Assembly: GCF_019334345.1 (NCBI RefSeq)
Contig: NZ_JAHWQX010000004.1
Span: 62,001 to 126,000 of the forward strand
DNA from: Neohoeflea coraliihabitans
Lineage (GTDB): Bacteria; Pseudomonadota; Alphaproteobacteria; Rhizobiales; Rhizobiaceae
Length of the DNA stretch: 64,000 nucleotides
Reading direction: 5' to 3'
The notes under the pieces are model-generated. The model had not been told where the DNA came from and did not search any database. It saw only the letters and a list, made by a program, of their open reading frames with translations. Within the stretch, counting starts at the first letter, position 1. Every line of letters begins with the position of its first letter. A program made the position numbers and the translations under genes. Positions 7,809 through 17,657 of this stretch are shown here, piece by piece.

Positions 7809-9902
7809 TCAGGCCCGCCCGACAACCTTCAAGGCAAAGGCGTATTCGAACGCGATTTCCTCAAGCCGTTGAAACCGCCCCGCTGCGCCGCCATGTCCGG
7901 CCGCCATGTTGGTCTTCAACAGCATCGGCTCGCCGGAGGTCGAGCACTCGCGCAGCCGGGCGATCCATTTCGCCGGTTCCCAATAGGTCACGCGCGGATC
8001 GGTCAGCCCGCCCAGCGCCAGGATCGGCGGATAGGCCTGGCGTGTCACATTGTCATACGGCGAATAGGAGGCGATCATTTGGTAGTCCTGCTCGGATGCG
8101 GCGGGATTGCCCCATTCCGGCCACTCCGGTGGCGTCAGCGGCAGACTGTCATCCAGCATGGTGCTGAGCACATCGACAAACGGCACCGCGGCGATGATGC
8201 CGCCGAATGCGCCCGGTGCCATGTTCGCCACCGCGCCCATCAGCATCCCGCCGGCCGAGCCGCCTTCGGCAATGATCCTGTCGTGCCGGGTCAGCCCAGC
8301 CGCGACCAATGCCTCGGCCGCCGAGATGAAATCGTGAAACGTATTGCGCTTGTGCGCGCGTTTGCCGGCCTCGTACCAGGCAAAGCCCTTCTCCTTGCCG
8401 CCGCGGATATGCGCAATGGCATAGATGAAGCCGCGGTCGACCAGCGACAGGCAGTTCGAGTTGAAGGCGGCGGGGATCGCAATCCCGTAGGCGCCATAGC
8501 CATACAGCAGGCAGGGGGCCGAGCCGTCGAGCGGCGTATCGCGGCGATAGAGCAGGGTGACCGGCACGCTCTCGCCGTCGTGAGCTGGCGCGATGATGCG
8601 GCGCGTCACGTAGTCCTCGGGGTTGTGACCGGACGGGATCTCGGTCTCTTTCAGCAGGTGCCGCTCGCGCGTGCGCATGTTGTATTCGAACAGCTGGCTT
8701 GGCGTCGTCATCGACGAATAGGTGAACCGCACCGTTTCGGTGTCGTATTCCATCGATCCCTGGAAGCCGAGCGAGTAAGCTTCCTCGTCAAAGGCAATGG
8801 CGTGTTCCGCACCGGTGCTGCGCTGGCGCACAATGATGCGCGGCAACCCGTTTTCCCGTTCCATCCAGACCAGATGATCGGCATAGGCGGAGATCGACAG
8901 GATCAGGCGTCCGGGCTTGTGCGCCACCACCTCCGTCCAGTTGTCCGGCTCGGGAGCGCCGACCGGTGCCTGCATGATCTTGAAATCCTTGGCGCCATCG
9001 ACATTGGTCAGGATGTAGAAGACATCGCCGCCCTCGGTCAGTGAATATTCGACGCCGCTGCGCCGCTCTGCCACCAGCCGCGGCGCTTTCTCGGGCGCAT
9101 CGGCGGGCACGGTCCACCATTCGCTGGTCTCGTGATCATTGATGGCAATGAAGATGTAATCGTGCAGGCGGCTTTCCGCCACGCCCATGAAGAACCCCGG
9201 ATCGCTCTCCTCGCGCACCAGCCGATCCTGCGACTGCGGCGTGCCGAGCCGGTGGTAGTAAATATGCGCCGGGCGGTGATTTTCATCGACCGCCGTGTAG
9301 AAGAAGCCGCCGCTGTCCGCTGTCCAGGCACCGCCGCCGCCCGTGTTCTCGACCAGGTCATCGAGATCCGCGCCACTTTCCAGGTTGCGTACCTTGAGCG
9401 TGAAAAACTCCGATCCCTTGTCGTCATAGGCCCAAGCGAGATGCCGGTGGTCGGGCGCGTGGCTGCTGCCGGCCAGCCGGAAATAGGCCGCATCTCTGGC
9501 TTCCCGGTCCCCATCAAGCAGAATTTCTTCCTTGCCGCCCTCGCGCGGCAGACGGAATGAAATCGGATGCTCGCCGCCGCTGACATAGCGGATGCCGTAG
9601 CACCAGGGGCCGTCGGGCGCCGGAACGGAACTGTCATCCTCCTTGATGCGCCCGCGCATTTCCCTGAACAGCGTCTTCTGCAGCTCTTCCGTATCGGCCA
9701 TCGCCGCGCTCACATAAGCATTCTCGGCCTCCAGATGCGCCCGGATGTCCGCGTCAAGCAGCGAAGGGTCCTTGAACATCGCCTGCCAGTTGGCATCGCG
9801 CAGCCAGCTGTAGGGATCCGAGCGGGTCGTGCCGTGATGCGTGTCGGACACCGGGCGCTGCGGGGCGATCGGGGCGGCGGGCAGATTTTTGAATGCGGTC
9901 AA
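7809..9902 (-). CDS. ptrB: Oligopeptidase B-type prolyl oligopeptidase (S9A)
   Basis: A 697-residue serine peptidase that hydrolyses short peptides, typically after basic residues, in the cytoplasm. The N-terminal half is the beta-propeller that filters substrates; the C-terminal alpha/beta-hydrolase domain shows the catalytic triad: Ser549 in GGSAGG, Asp635 in LTDPRV and His670 in AAGHGG. Length is normal for the family and there is no signal peptide. The start codon is TTG at 9902, supported by GGAG 7 bases upstream; no ATG is available near the conserved N-terminus. The adenylation-like gene ends 110 bp upstream on the same strand. Confidence 0.93.
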   Translation of the reverse strand: MTAFKNLPAAPIAPQRPVSDTHHGTTRSDPYSWLRDANWQAMFKDPSLLDADIRAHLEAENAYVSAAMADTEELQKTLFREMRGRIKEDDSSVPAPDGPWCYGIRYVSGGEHPISFRLPREGGKEEILLDGDREARDAAYFRLAGSSHAPDHRHLAWAYDDKGSEFFTLKVRNLESGADLDDLVENTGGGGAWTADSGGFFYTAVDENHRPAHIYYHRLGTPQSQDRLVREESDPGFFMGVAESRLHDYIFIAINDHETSEWWTVPADAPEKAPRLVAERRSGVEYSLTEGGDVFYILTNVDGAKDFKIMQAPVGAPEPDNWTEVVAHKPGRLILSISAYADHLVWMERENGLPRIIVRQRSTGAEHAIAFDEEAYSLGFQGSMEYDTETVRFTYSSMTTPSQLFEYNMRTRERHLLKETEIPSGHNPEDYVTRRIIAPAHDGESVPVTLLYRRDTPLDGSAPCLLYGYGAYGIAIPAAFNSNCLSLVDRGFIYAIAHIRGGKEKGFAWYEAGKRAHKRNTFHDFISAAEALVAAGLTRHDRIIAEGGSAGGMLMGAVANMAPGAFGGIIAAVPFVDVLSTMLDDSLPLTPPEWPEWGNPAASEQDYQMIASYSPYDNVTRQAYPPILALGGLTDPRVTYWEPAKWIARLRECSTSGEPMLLKTNMAAGHGGAAGRFQRLEEIAFEYAFALKVVGRA

Positions 9903-10012
9903 GCGGGACTCCGGCTGTAGGGGCAGGGGGCTGCGGGGGACAGGGGTCCGATGTAGGCCGCTCGCCGGTGCTATTCAACCCGGCCGCCGCGCTCAATCCC
10001 GCGTCCCGGCGT

Positions 10013-11347
10013 TCAGCCCGACATTGCTGCCGTGTCGGCGGCCGCTTCGCCGCGGGCGGACGCATTCTCGCTCAGCCGGCGCAGCGCGTCGACATCCGGC
10101 ATGTCCATCGGACCGAGATGATGCACCGTGCCATCGGCATCGCGATAGCCGCGATGCCCCGACAGATACCAGCGCTGGCTGCCGATGATCGGAAAGCATT
10201 GCGCCGTCAGCGCCGGTTCCTGGAAATAGGCGGTCGCCAGTTGCCGCCCGGTCAGGGCGATCTGCCCGGACCAGCCATCCGGCAGCGGCGACAGATCATC
10301 GTCGAAAATTTCGGCCTGCATCCCGGGAAACACCTGGCCGAGGGCCGCACTCAGGCCGGGAGCGGCGGCGGCACCATCCTCGTGGCTGCGCCGGAAACAG
10401 GCCACCGGCGCCTCCGGCGGGCCGTGCAGCGTCTCGATGAGGCTGTTGGGGGTGGCCCTGCGCCAGATCTCGGCCGCCTTGCTGCTCAGCGCCGCGCCGC
10501 AGAACAACGACAGCCGCAGCGTCGGCATGCCGCCCGGCGGCGGTCCGCCCAGGGGGCCGCCGGTAATCACCGATGGCGCCGAAAGCCAGGTGGTTATGCC
10601 GTGCCTCTGCACGAAAGTGCCGGGCGCCAGCATCTCGAGCAGTTGCATGATATGCAGCGCCGCACCGGCTTTCCAGGTGGTCAGCATATTGTGCACCGAC
10701 AGCATCGAGGTCAGGTCAGCGGTTTCCGCCGCCCGGTCATTGGGGCTCAGATCATACCAGCCGTCGATCGCATCGAGATAGGCGAACAGGGCGCCATTCG
10801 GCACCATCGCCGCCCGATACCCGCCCTCCGGCCCGGCATTCGGCGCCGTGCTCAGATGCATGCATGCCAGATCTCCCGGTCCGCATTGCTGGGGCTCGCG
10901 CAGCACAACAGTGTCCGGAATCGGCCGGTTGTTGCGATAGGAGAGAAAGGCGGCAGGACCGGCACCGGGCGCGTAGACCGCATAGGGCGCCGCGGTCAGC
11001 ACATCGGGGGTCAAGAGCTTGACCCCGGCCGCATCGACGATCAAGGCATCCAGCTGCAGAAATTCCAGCAGCCGTTGCAACTCTTCGGGCGGCGTGCGCA
11101 GGTTGATCGCCACGTAGTGACCGCCGGCCCATGCCGTTGCCAGGACACCGACACAGGCATGGATGCTGCGCGATGCAAGAATACCCACGCGACGCCGCGT
11201 CAGCCGGTTCGAAAGACTTGAGGCCAGACGCTGCACGCTGATCCGCAGGGCGCCGTAGCTCAATCGATGATGGCCGAACACCACGGCAGCATCCGACGGC
11301 TGGCGGCGAGAACTTAAGTAAAATGGGTATGAAATATTATAGTTCAT
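10013..11347 (-). CDS. AMP-binding (ANL superfamily) adenylation-like protein with degenerate core motifs
   Basis: A 444-residue protein resembling the large N-terminal domain of adenylate-forming enzymes: a start like those of acyl- or aminoacyl-activating domains (SYGALRISVQRLA), an LATAWAGGHYVAINLRTPPE segment, and near the end a WYLSGHRGYRDADG segment recalling the family WY(R/K)TGD(R/L)...DG motif. The phosphate-binding loop is replaced by HLSTAPNAGPEGG, the usual Asp of TGD is His, and the small C-terminal domain with its catalytic lysine is missing. It may be a non-catalytic relic or a divergent enzyme. GGAG 7 bases before ATG 11347 supports the start. No carrier-protein or NRPS gene is nearby. 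Confidence 0.7.
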   Translation of the reverse strand: MNYNISYPFYLSSRRQPSDAAVVFGHHRLSYGALRISVQRLASSLSNRLTRRRVGILASRSIHACVGVLATAWAGGHYVAINLRTPPEELQRLLEFLQLDALIVDAAGVKLLTPDVLTAAPYAVYAPGAGPAAFLSYRNNRPIPDTVVLREPQQCGPGDLACMHLSTAPNAGPEGGYRAAMVPNGALFAYLDAIDGWYDLSPNDRAAETADLTSMLSVHNMLTTWKAGAALHIMQLLEMLAPGTFVQRHGITTWLSAPSVITGGPLGGPPPGGMPTLRLSLFCGAALSSKAAEIWRRATPNSLIETLHGPPEAPVACFRRSHEDGAAAAPGLSAALGQVFPGMQAEIFDDDLSPLPDGWSGQIALTGRQLATAYFQEPALTAQCFPIIGSQRWYLSGHRGYRDADGTVHHLGPMDMPDVDALRRLSENASARGEAAADTAAMSG

Positions 11348-11411
11348 GTATATCTCCGAAAATATACTTACTCATACTTGAATTCGGCATCGGAGAAAAC
11401 CTAACACTTCA

Positions 11412-11423
11412 TTAACCATTAAC
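11412..11423 (-). promoter_or_regulatory. Possible CtrA half-site upstream of the adenylation-like gene
   Basis: TTAACCATTAAC contains the 8-base word TTAACCAT, known in alphaproteobacteria as a CtrA half-site, and a second TTAA seven bases on. It lies 65 bp upstream of the start codon at 11347. The full TTAA-N7-TTAA spacing is not met, so this is tentative. Confidence 0.3.
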
Positions 11424-11616
11424 ACCGCGCTCTGCCATGCGGAACCGGCAATCGTACGATCGAAGCGGGGTGCAGGAGCGGACTATAGGCAAAAATTACT
11501 GAAATGTGCAGGGTTTCTGATGCAATTTTTTCGCGATGTCCCTGCCGTGGCACCCCGCCGCTGCGGGGTGGGCATGGGTCCTGATCCTCAACTGGCGCGG
11601 AATGGCGCAATCATCG

Positions 11617-11656
11617 CAAAAGAAAACGGCCCGGCGATACGCACCGCCGGGCCGTT
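11617..11656 (-). terminator. Rho-independent terminator after msrB
   Basis: Perfect 12-bp arms (AACGGCCCGGCG with CGCCGGGCCGTT) flank an 8-base loop. On the minus strand the stem is followed by TTTTCTTTT, so it terminates transcription coming from msrB. Confidence 0.88.
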
Positions 11657-11729
11657 ATTACAGTGTCAATTGCCCCGAATAGGGTGGAGGCGGGACCGGG
11701 CTCTATGCTCCCCGCCTCTGACCCGGGCT

Positions 11730-12140
11730 CTACGCCTCCGGGTCGAGCCGCATTGCCGTGCCGTTCATGCAGTAGCGCAGGCCGGTCGGCGCCGGCCCGT
11801 CCTTGAACACATGGCCCAGATGCGCGTCGCAATCGCTGCAGCGCACTTCCGTGCGCACCATGAACAGGGAGCGATCGCGATGCTCACTGACCGCGTCCGG
11901 CGCCACCGGCTCGTAAAAGCTCGGCCAGCCGGTGCCCGAGTCATATTTGGTCTCTGACGAAAACAGCGGCTTGTTGCAGCAGATGCATCGGTAGACACCG
12001 TCTCCCTTGCTGTCCCAGTTCGGCCCGGTGAAGGCGCGCTCCGTTCCGTGCTCGCGCGTCACGCGAAACTGTTCAGGCGTCAGCTCGGCGCGCCATTCTT
12101 CCTTGCTCTTGTCGATCTTCGGCTTGGTCTCGTTGCTCAT
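11730..12140 (-). CDS. msrB: Peptide-methionine (R)-S-oxide reductase
   Basis: A 136-residue cytoplasmic repair enzyme reducing the R-epimer of methionine sulfoxide in proteins. All landmarks are present: the zinc-binding Cys pairs C52/C55 (CICC) and C101/C104 (CSDC), the [10 protein letters not shown] signature, HLGHVF, and the catalytic Cys124 in RYCMN. Length matches stand-alone MsrB proteins. ATG 12140 has an AAAGGA ribosome site just upstream; a longer in-frame extension would read into non-conserved sequence. It is divergent from the mrp operon, with 220 bp between them, and monocistronic with its own terminator. Confidence 0.95.
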   Translation of the reverse strand: MSNETKPKIDKSKEEWRAELTPEQFRVTREHGTERAFTGPNWDSKGDGVYRCICCNKPLFSSETKYDSGTGWPSFYEPVAPDAVSEHRDRSLFMVRTEVRCSDCDAHLGHVFKDGPAPTGLRYCMNGTAMRLDPEA

Positions 12141-12360
12141 CGGATGATCCTTTCGCTTGCCCTGAAGATAAGGAGCGCAGCGGGAGGCGACAAGGCCGCA
12201 TGCCGGCGCCGATCCGCCATTGCAGCCGGTCAAATTGCGCTCTGGTCCGATTTTTCGACCTGTTTCACCCGGCTTGCCTTGCGGATGCGCCACCGGGAAT
12301 TTAAGTGTCACTGAATCGTTCAGTTGGTGCCCCAGCGGGGCAGGAGAGTCCGGAGAAGCA

Positions 12361-14733
12361 ATGCCCGCCGAGCAAGTCATGACCCTGGCTGCCATTGTTT
12401 TGCCGTTTCTTGCCGCGCTTATTGCTCCATGGCTCACCCGCCGTCTCGGCCATCATGCCGCCTGGGTCCTGGCCCTGTTGCCGCTGCTCGTCTTTATCCG
12501 CTTCGCCAGTTATGTCCCCAAGGTCGCTGCCGGTGGCGTGGTCACCGGCGGTTTCATTTGGGTGCCGTCTTTCAACCTGAGTTTCTCCTGGTTTCTCGAC
12601 GGTCTGTCGCTGACCTTTGCGCTGCTGATTTCCGGCATCGGCACGCTGATCGTTCTGTATTCCGGCGGCTATCTCAAGGGCCATCCGCAGCTCGGCCGGT
12701 TCTTCGTCTTCATTCTGTTGTTCATGGGCGCCATGCTCGGCCTCGTGATCTCCGACAGTTTCCTGATGCTGTTTGTCTATTGGGAACTGACATCGCTGAC
12801 CTCGTTCCTGCTGATCGGTTTCGACCACACCCGCGCCGCCTCGCGCCGCGCGGCGCTGCAGGCGCTGGTCGTCACCGGTCTCGGCGGCCTGAGCCTGCTG
12901 GCCGGACTGCTCGTCACCTGGAACATCACCGGCATCACCCAGTTCTCGCTCCTGGTCCGGCTCGGCGGCGACATCACCGCAAGCCCGTTCTACCTGCTGG
13001 CGCTGGTGCTGCTGCTCGGTGGCGCCTTTACCAAATCGGCGCAGTTCCCGTTTTATTTCTGGCTGCCCAATGCCATGGAGGCACCGACGCCGGTCTCCGC
13101 CTATCTGCACTCGGCAACCATGGTGAAAGCCGGAGTCTATCTGGTGATGCGCCTCAACCCGACCTTTGGCGGCACGCCGGCCTGGGAGACCATTCTGCCG
13201 CTCTTTGGCGGCACAACGCTGCTTGTCGGCGCGCTCCTGGCCATCCGCCAGACGGATCTGAAACTGATGCTGGCCTACACCACCGTTGCCTCGCTCGGCC
13301 TGATGGTGATGCTGACCGGCTTCGGCTCCGACTATGCCGTTGCCGCCGCCGTCCTCTATCTCGTCGCCCATTCGCTGTTCAAGGGCGCCTTGTTCATGGT
13401 CGCCGGCCTGATCGACCACGAATCGGGCACGCGCGATGTCCGGCAGCTTGGCGGCTTGCGCAAGGCGATGCCGATCACCTTTGTCGCGGCCCTTGCCGCC
13501 GCCTTCTCGATGGGCGGGCTGCCGCCCTTCTTCGGCTTTCTCGCCAAGGAAGAGATCTACGCCGCTCTGTATGCAGCCGATTACTGGTCGCTGGCCTTTG
13601 TCGCCGTCGCGGTGATCGGCAATGCGCTGATGTTCGTCATCGGCTTCGTCGTCGCCTTCAAGCCCTTCCTCGGCGAGAAAGTGAAGACGCCGAAAGACGC
13701 GCATGAAGGCCCGGCTCTGCTCTGGCTCGGCCCGTTCCTCCTGGCGCTCGCCGGCCTGCTCGCGGCCGTCTTCTCACCGCTCTTTCACGCCATCATTTCC
13801 TCGCCGATGGCCAGCGCCGTCGCCGGCCATTCAGAAGAGATCACCATTTCTCTGCTGCCGCATCTCGGCATGCCGCTTTATCTCTCGCTCGCCACCGTCG
13901 TGCTCGCCACTGCCATCTATCTGGCGCTGACCCCCGCACGAAACGCCATCGCCGCGACACTGACCGCCCTGGGCTGGGGACCGGATCGCGGCTTCGACCA
14001 GTTCATCGCCGCCAGCGTGCGCGCCTCGCGCATGCTGACCGCCATTCTGCAGCCGGGCCGGCTCGACATCTACATGACGGTGACCTTTCTCGCCGTGGCC
14101 GCCGCCTTGCTCGCCCCCATGGCGATTTACGGGGAATGGCCATCGCTGCCCGCCTGGCCGGAGGATGCGGAAATCCATGAGCTGGCGATCATTCTCATCG
14201 CCTTCATCGGCCTGGCCGCGGTCATCTGGGCGCGCGATCGCCTGACTGCGATCGTCACGCTCGGCGTGCAGGGATTTGCCGTGGCGCTGATCTTCATGCT
14301 GTTCGGAGCGCCGGATCTGTCCTTCACCCAGTTCATGGTCGAAACCCTGTCGGTGGTCATTCTCGCTCTGGTGATGACGCGTCTGCGCCTGTCGCCGGCC
14401 GACCACCGGCCCACCAAGCAGAAGATATTCGACGCTTCGGTGGCGTCCCTGTGCGGTGTCGGCTTCATGCTCTATCTGCTCGCCGTCACCGAGCAGCCGT
14501 TCAACAGCTACCTGACCGACTTCTTCGTCGCCTATTCGAAGGTGGTCGCGCACGGCGCCAACATCGTCAATGTCGTCATCGTCGACTTCCGCGGCACCGA
14601 CACGCTCGGCGAGATCGCCGTCGTCATGGTCGCCGGTCTTGCCATCCTGTCGTTGATCCGCGTCCGCGCCGGCTGGCGTCCCGGCATGCTGGCCGAGAAT
14701 GATCCGGATGCGCCACGCGGGGAGGGGACCTGA
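12361..14733 (+). CDS. mrpA: Mrp/Mnh cation:proton antiporter subunit A
   Basis: A 790-residue polytopic membrane protein, the largest Mrp subunit, homologous to the NuoL/ND5 proton-pumping subunits of complex I. The central block of conserved helices includes [20 protein letters not shown] and [16 protein letters not shown], hallmarks of the proton-antiporter superfamily. The C-terminal third carries the MrpA-specific helices. With subunits B-G it exports Na+ (and possibly K+ or other cations) in exchange for protons. GGAG at 12352-12355 supports ATG 12361. Its stop overlaps the mrpB start (TGATG), beginning a tightly coupled operon. Confidence 0.95.
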   Translation: MPAEQVMTLAAIVLPFLAALIAPWLTRRLGHHAAWVLALLPLLVFIRFASYVPKVAAGGVVTGGFIWVPSFNLSFSWFLDGLSLTFALLISGIGTLIVLYSGGYLKGHPQLGRFFVFILLFMGAMLGLVISDSFLMLFVYWELTSLTSFLLIGFDHTRAASRRAALQALVVTGLGGLSLLAGLLVTWNITGITQFSLLVRLGGDITASPFYLLALVLLLGGAFTKSAQFPFYFWLPNAMEAPTPVSAYLHSATMVKAGVYLVMRLNPTFGGTPAWETILPLFGGTTLLVGALLAIRQTDLKLMLAYTTVASLGLMVMLTGFGSDYAVAAAVLYLVAHSLFKGALFMVAGLIDHESGTRDVRQLGGLRKAMPITFVAALAAAFSMGGLPPFFGFLAKEEIYAALYAADYWSLAFVAVAVIGNALMFVIGFVVAFKPFLGEKVKTPKDAHEGPALLWLGPFLLALAGLLAAVFSPLFHAIISSPMASAVAGHSEEITISLLPHLGMPLYLSLATVVLATAIYLALTPARNAIAATLTALGWGPDRGFDQFIAASVRASRMLTAILQPGRLDIYMTVTFLAVAAALLAPMAIYGEWPSLPAWPEDAEIHELAIILIAFIGLAAVIWARDRLTAIVTLGVQGFAVALIFMLFGAPDLSFTQFMVETLSVVILALVMTRLRLSPADHRPTKQKIFDASVASLCGVGFMLYLLAVTEQPFNSYLTDFFVAYSKVVAHGANIVNVVIVDFRGTDTLGEIAVVMVAGLAILSLIRVRAGWRPGMLAENDPDAPRGEGT

Positions 14734-15152
14734 TGCGCACGGTGATCTTCCGCACGGTGGCACCCTATCTGACCAGCCTGATGGTGCTGTTCTCGATCTT
14801 CGTCCTGTTGCGCGGCCACAACGAACCGGGCGGCGGTTTCATCGGCGGGCTGATCGCCGCCTCCGCCTTCGCCATCTACGGCATCGCCTGCGGTGTGGCG
14901 CCGGTGCGCCGGGCGCTTTATTTCCACCCCATGGCGCTGTCGGCCTTCGGCCTTTTGATGTCGACGCTCGCCGGCATGATCTCGCTGCCCCTGTCGGTGC
15001 CGTTCATGACCGGCAACTGGATGAAGCTGCATCTGTTCGGCAACGAGATTGATCTCTCCAGCGTGCTCCTGTTCGACATCGGTGTCTATTTCGTCGTGCT
15101 CGGCGCCATCACCTCGATTGCCCTGGCACTGGAAGAAAGGGATCGCGGCTGA
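14733..15152 (+). CDS. mrpB: Mrp antiporter subunit B
   Basis: A 139-residue membrane protein with about four hydrophobic helices and the MnhB-family signature [12 protein letters not shown] near residue 30. It forms part of the seven-subunit Mrp complex in the cytoplasmic membrane. Its ATG shares a base with the mrpA stop codon, and its own stop overlaps mrpC by one base, so translation is coupled. Here it is separate from MrpA, whereas some rhizobial pha operons have the two fused. Confidence 0.95.
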   Translation: MRTVIFRTVAPYLTSLMVLFSIFVLLRGHNEPGGGFIGGLIAASAFAIYGIACGVAPVRRALYFHPMALSAFGLLMSTLAGMISLPLSVPFMTGNWMKLHLFGNEIDLSSVLLFDIGVYFVVLGAITSIALALEERDRG

Positions 15153-15529
15153 TGGAAGCGCTGTTCTCCCTGCTCGTTGGTGCCCTGTTCGCCGTGTCGA
15201 TCTATCTGTTTCTGTCCAAGCACATCATCCGCATGCTGCTCGGCGCCGCCATACTCGGCAATGCGGTCAACCTGCTGATCTTCACCGCCGGCCGGCTGAC
15301 CCGGGAAGTGCCGCCGATCATCGCCACCGACGAGACGACTTTGACCACCGCCGCTGCCAACCCGCTGCCGCAGGCGCTGATCCTGACCGCCATCGTCATC
15401 TCGTTTTCATTCTTCGCCTTCCTGCTGGTGCTCGGCTATCGTGCCTTCCAGGAGCTCGACACCGACGATACTGACGAGATGCGTGTCGCCGAGCCGGCCG
15501 ATGAAGATGCCCCGCCGCTGGGCTATTAG
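15152..15529 (+). CDS. mrpC: Mrp antiporter subunit C
   Basis: A 125-residue, three-helix membrane protein homologous to NuoK. The conserved stretch RMLLGAAILGNAVNLLIF, with the GNAVNL core typical of MnhC, and the cytoplasmic loop leading into NPLPQALILTAIVIS are clear. The acidic C-terminal tail (about 25 residues) is somewhat longer than in the smallest homologues. One-base overlap with mrpB indicates translational coupling; mrpD follows after 32 bp. Confidence 0.95.
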   Translation: MEALFSLLVGALFAVSIYLFLSKHIIRMLLGAAILGNAVNLLIFTAGRLTREVPPIIATDETTLTTAAANPLPQALILTAIVISFSFFAFLLVLGYRAFQELDTDDTDEMRVAEPADEDAPPLGY

Positions 15530-15561
15530 CGCCATCGCACCCAAGGAGTAGACCCGCCGCA

Positions 15562-17187
15562 ATGGCAACCGCAGCCCAAACACCCGTTGATTTCAGTGCC
15601 GCCTTCAATATGGCGCCGACACCGCTGGCCGACTGGCTGATCGTCATGCCGGTGGCCTGGTGCCTGCTGGCCGGCGCGGTGCTGCTGATGCTGCGCAAGC
15701 GCACTGCCCTGCATCCGGGCATCGCCATTTTCGCTTTGATCGGCCTGTGTCTGTTCGATGCCGCGCTGCTCGTCAGGGTGCTGGCCGAAGGCCCCCTGAC
15801 CATGGTCATGGGACGCTGGCTGCCGCCCTTCGGCATTGCCTTCACGGTCGATCTGATGGGCGCCCTGTTCGCGCTCACCGCTGCGCTGGTGGCGCTGGCC
15901 GCCGGCGTTTTCGGACGCGCCGATGTCGACACCACCGGGCGCCGCTACGGTTTCTATCCGTTCCTGATGCTGCTGATGGCGGGTGTCTCCGGCGCCTTCC
16001 TGACTGGTGACGTGTTCAACCTTTATGTCTGGTTCGAAGTGTTGCTGATCGCCTCCTTCGGCCTGCTGGTGCTCGGCTCCGAACGCGCCCAGATCGACGG
16101 CGCCACCAAATACGCCTTTCTCAATCTGGTCGGCACGACCCTGTTCCTGATCGCCACCGGCTATCTCTATGGCCTGTTCGGCTCGCTCAACATGGCCGAT
16201 ATTATTGTCAAGGCGCCGCAATTGCGCGACACCGCGCCGTTGATGACCCTGACGACGCTGTATCTGCTCGCCTTTGCCATGAAGGCGGCGGCCTTTCCGG
16301 TCAATTTCTGGCTGCCGGCCTCCTACCATACGCCGAAGCTGGCCGTCTCGGCGCTGTTCGGCGGGCTTTTGACCAAGGTTGGCATCTACGCCCTGATACG
16401 CGTGCTGGTCATGCTGTTTCCGGTCGAACGCGACCATCTCGCCTGGGTCATCGCTGTCATTGCCGCCCTGACCATGGTGTTGGGGGTTGTCGGCGCCCTG
16501 GCTCAGAACGACACCCGCCGCGCGGTCGGCTACCTGGTGATTTCCGGCATCGGCGTCATGATGGCGGGCATTGCGCTGGGCAGCCCCGGCGGGCTGAGCG
16601 GCACCATCTTCTATGCGCTGCATTCGATGGTGGTGATGACGGCGCTGTATTTCGCGGCCGGCATTGGCGGCACGCTGGCCGGCAGCTTCCTGCTGTCGCG
16701 CTCGGGCGGGCTGTATGCCGGTCACGCCGTGCTTGCCTTCACGACGCTCGCCCTGTTCTTCTCGGTTGCCGGACTGCCGCCGTTTTCCGGCCTCTGGCCC
16801 AAGGTCCTCCTCGTCAAGGCGGCGCTGGATGTCGGGGCATGGTGGCTGGCGGCCAGTATTCTCGTCACCGGGTTCCTGACCACCATTGCCACCGGCCGCA
16901 TCTGGTTGCTGGCCTATTGGCGCCCGGCTCCGGTCGGCGCCGAACCTGGAACGAACCCGCGCGCGCCCACCGCTGTCGAGGGCCGCCACGAGCCGCCGGT
17001 GGCCGCACCCGGAGACGCGGCACCGCCCTTTGCGGCCATGGCCGTGCTGCTGGCGCTGACCAGCCTGAGTGTTGTCTTCGGACTGTGGCCCGAACCCTTG
17101 CTGGCGGCGGCGCAGGAGGCAGCGGCCGCATTGCTCGATCCGTCGGCCTATGTGCTGTCGGTGTTTCCCGGCGAGGTGCCGCAATGA
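15562..17187 (+). CDS. mrpD: Mrp antiporter subunit D
   Basis: A 541-residue polytopic protein of the NuoM/NuoN-like proton-antiporter family. Conserved elements include FNLYVWFEVLLIASFGLL, MKAAAFPVNFWLPASYHTP (with the functional Lys) and the HSMVVMTALYF segment. A hydrophilic insert of about 30 residues (around residues 455-485, rich in Pro, Glu and Arg) separates the last helices. ATG 15562 is preceded by AAGGAG at a long spacing (13 bases). Its stop overlaps the mrpE start (ATGA). Confidence 0.95.
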   Translation: MATAAQTPVDFSAAFNMAPTPLADWLIVMPVAWCLLAGAVLLMLRKRTALHPGIAIFALIGLCLFDAALLVRVLAEGPLTMVMGRWLPPFGIAFTVDLMGALFALTAALVALAAGVFGRADVDTTGRRYGFYPFLMLLMAGVSGAFLTGDVFNLYVWFEVLLIASFGLLVLGSERAQIDGATKYAFLNLVGTTLFLIATGYLYGLFGSLNMADIIVKAPQLRDTAPLMTLTTLYLLAFAMKAAAFPVNFWLPASYHTPKLAVSALFGGLLTKVGIYALIRVLVMLFPVERDHLAWVIAVIAALTMVLGVVGALAQNDTRRAVGYLVISGIGVMMAGIALGSPGGLSGTIFYALHSMVVMTALYFAAGIGGTLAGSFLLSRSGGLYAGHAVLAFTTLALFFSVAGLPPFSGLWPKVLLVKAALDVGAWWLAASILVTGFLTTIATGRIWLLAYWRPAPVGAEPGTNPRAPTAVEGRHEPPVAAPGDAAPPFAAMAVLLALTSLSVVFGLWPEPLLAAAQEAAAALLDPSAYVLSVFPGEVPQ

Positions 17188-17657
17188 GCCTGTTTCTCGT
17201 CAATGTGCTGCTTGCCCTGGCCTGGTCGGCCGTCACCGGCGTGTTCAGCTTCGGCAACCTCGCCTTCGGCTTCGTTCTCGCCATGGGCGTGTTGTCCCTG
17301 ATCCGGGAACAAGTGGGATCGGTCGGCTATTTTTCGCGCACCCGCCGCGTCGTTTCGCTGGCGTTATTGTTCATCTACGAACTGATCCTGTCGGCCTGGC
17401 GCGTCGCCATCCTGGTGCTGTCGCCGCGCATGGATCTCAAGCCGGGCATCTTCGCCTATCCGCTGAAGGTCGACCGTGATTTCGAGATCACGCTGCTGGC
17501 CAACATGATCACCCTGACCCCCGGCACGCTGTCGGTCGATGTGTCCGATGACCGGCGCATCCTGTTCGTGCATGCCATCGACGCCTCGACACCGGACCAG
17601 ACGCGCCGCGACATTGCCGAGGGTTTCGAACGCAAGATCATGGAGGCGTTCCGATGA
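17184..17657 (+). CDS. mrpE: Mrp antiporter subunit E
   Basis: A 157-residue membrane protein of the MnhE family, with two or three N-terminal helices and a soluble C-terminal part. The stretch [15 protein letters not shown] is the family hallmark. ATG 17184 overlaps the mrpD stop by 4 bases; its own stop overlaps mrpF by 4 bases. It is required for assembly of the Mrp complex rather than for ion translocation in characterised systems. Confidence 0.95.
   Translation: MSLFLVNVLLALAWSAVTGVFSFGNLAFGFVLAMGVLSLIREQVGSVGYFSRTRRVVSLALLFIYELILSAWRVAILVLSPRMDLKPGIFAYPLKVDRDFEITLLANMITLTPGTLSVDVSDDRRILFVHAIDASTPDQTRRDIAEGFERKIMEAFR

Larger units (their letters stand above)
11348..11729. other. Intergenic region between msrB and the adenylation-like gene
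   Basis: No gene is seen. The left part (to about 11430) is AT-rich and is the likely promoter region of the minus-strand adenylation-like gene. It contains TTAACCATTAAC at 11412-11423; TTAACCAT is the known CtrA half-site word. A hairpin lies at 11551-11570 (CACCCCGC/GCGGGGTG) without a T run, and the msrB terminator at 11617-11656. Confidence 0.5.

Noticed and set aside
7445-7825. 126-codon minus-strand frame in the 1.4-kb gap
   Set aside because: Arg/Pro-rich composition, no ribosome site that I can see, and it overlaps the ptrB end; treated as chance.
12301-13704. Long frames on both strands overlapping mrpA (467 codons antisense, 460 codons in another forward frame)
   Set aside because: Codon-position GC bias in mrpA keeps other frames open; no domain is recognisable in either.
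15526-17184. 552-codon minus-strand frame antisense to mrpD
   Set aside because: It mirrors a clear MrpD gene; the translation is Gln/Arg/Gly-rich low complexity.
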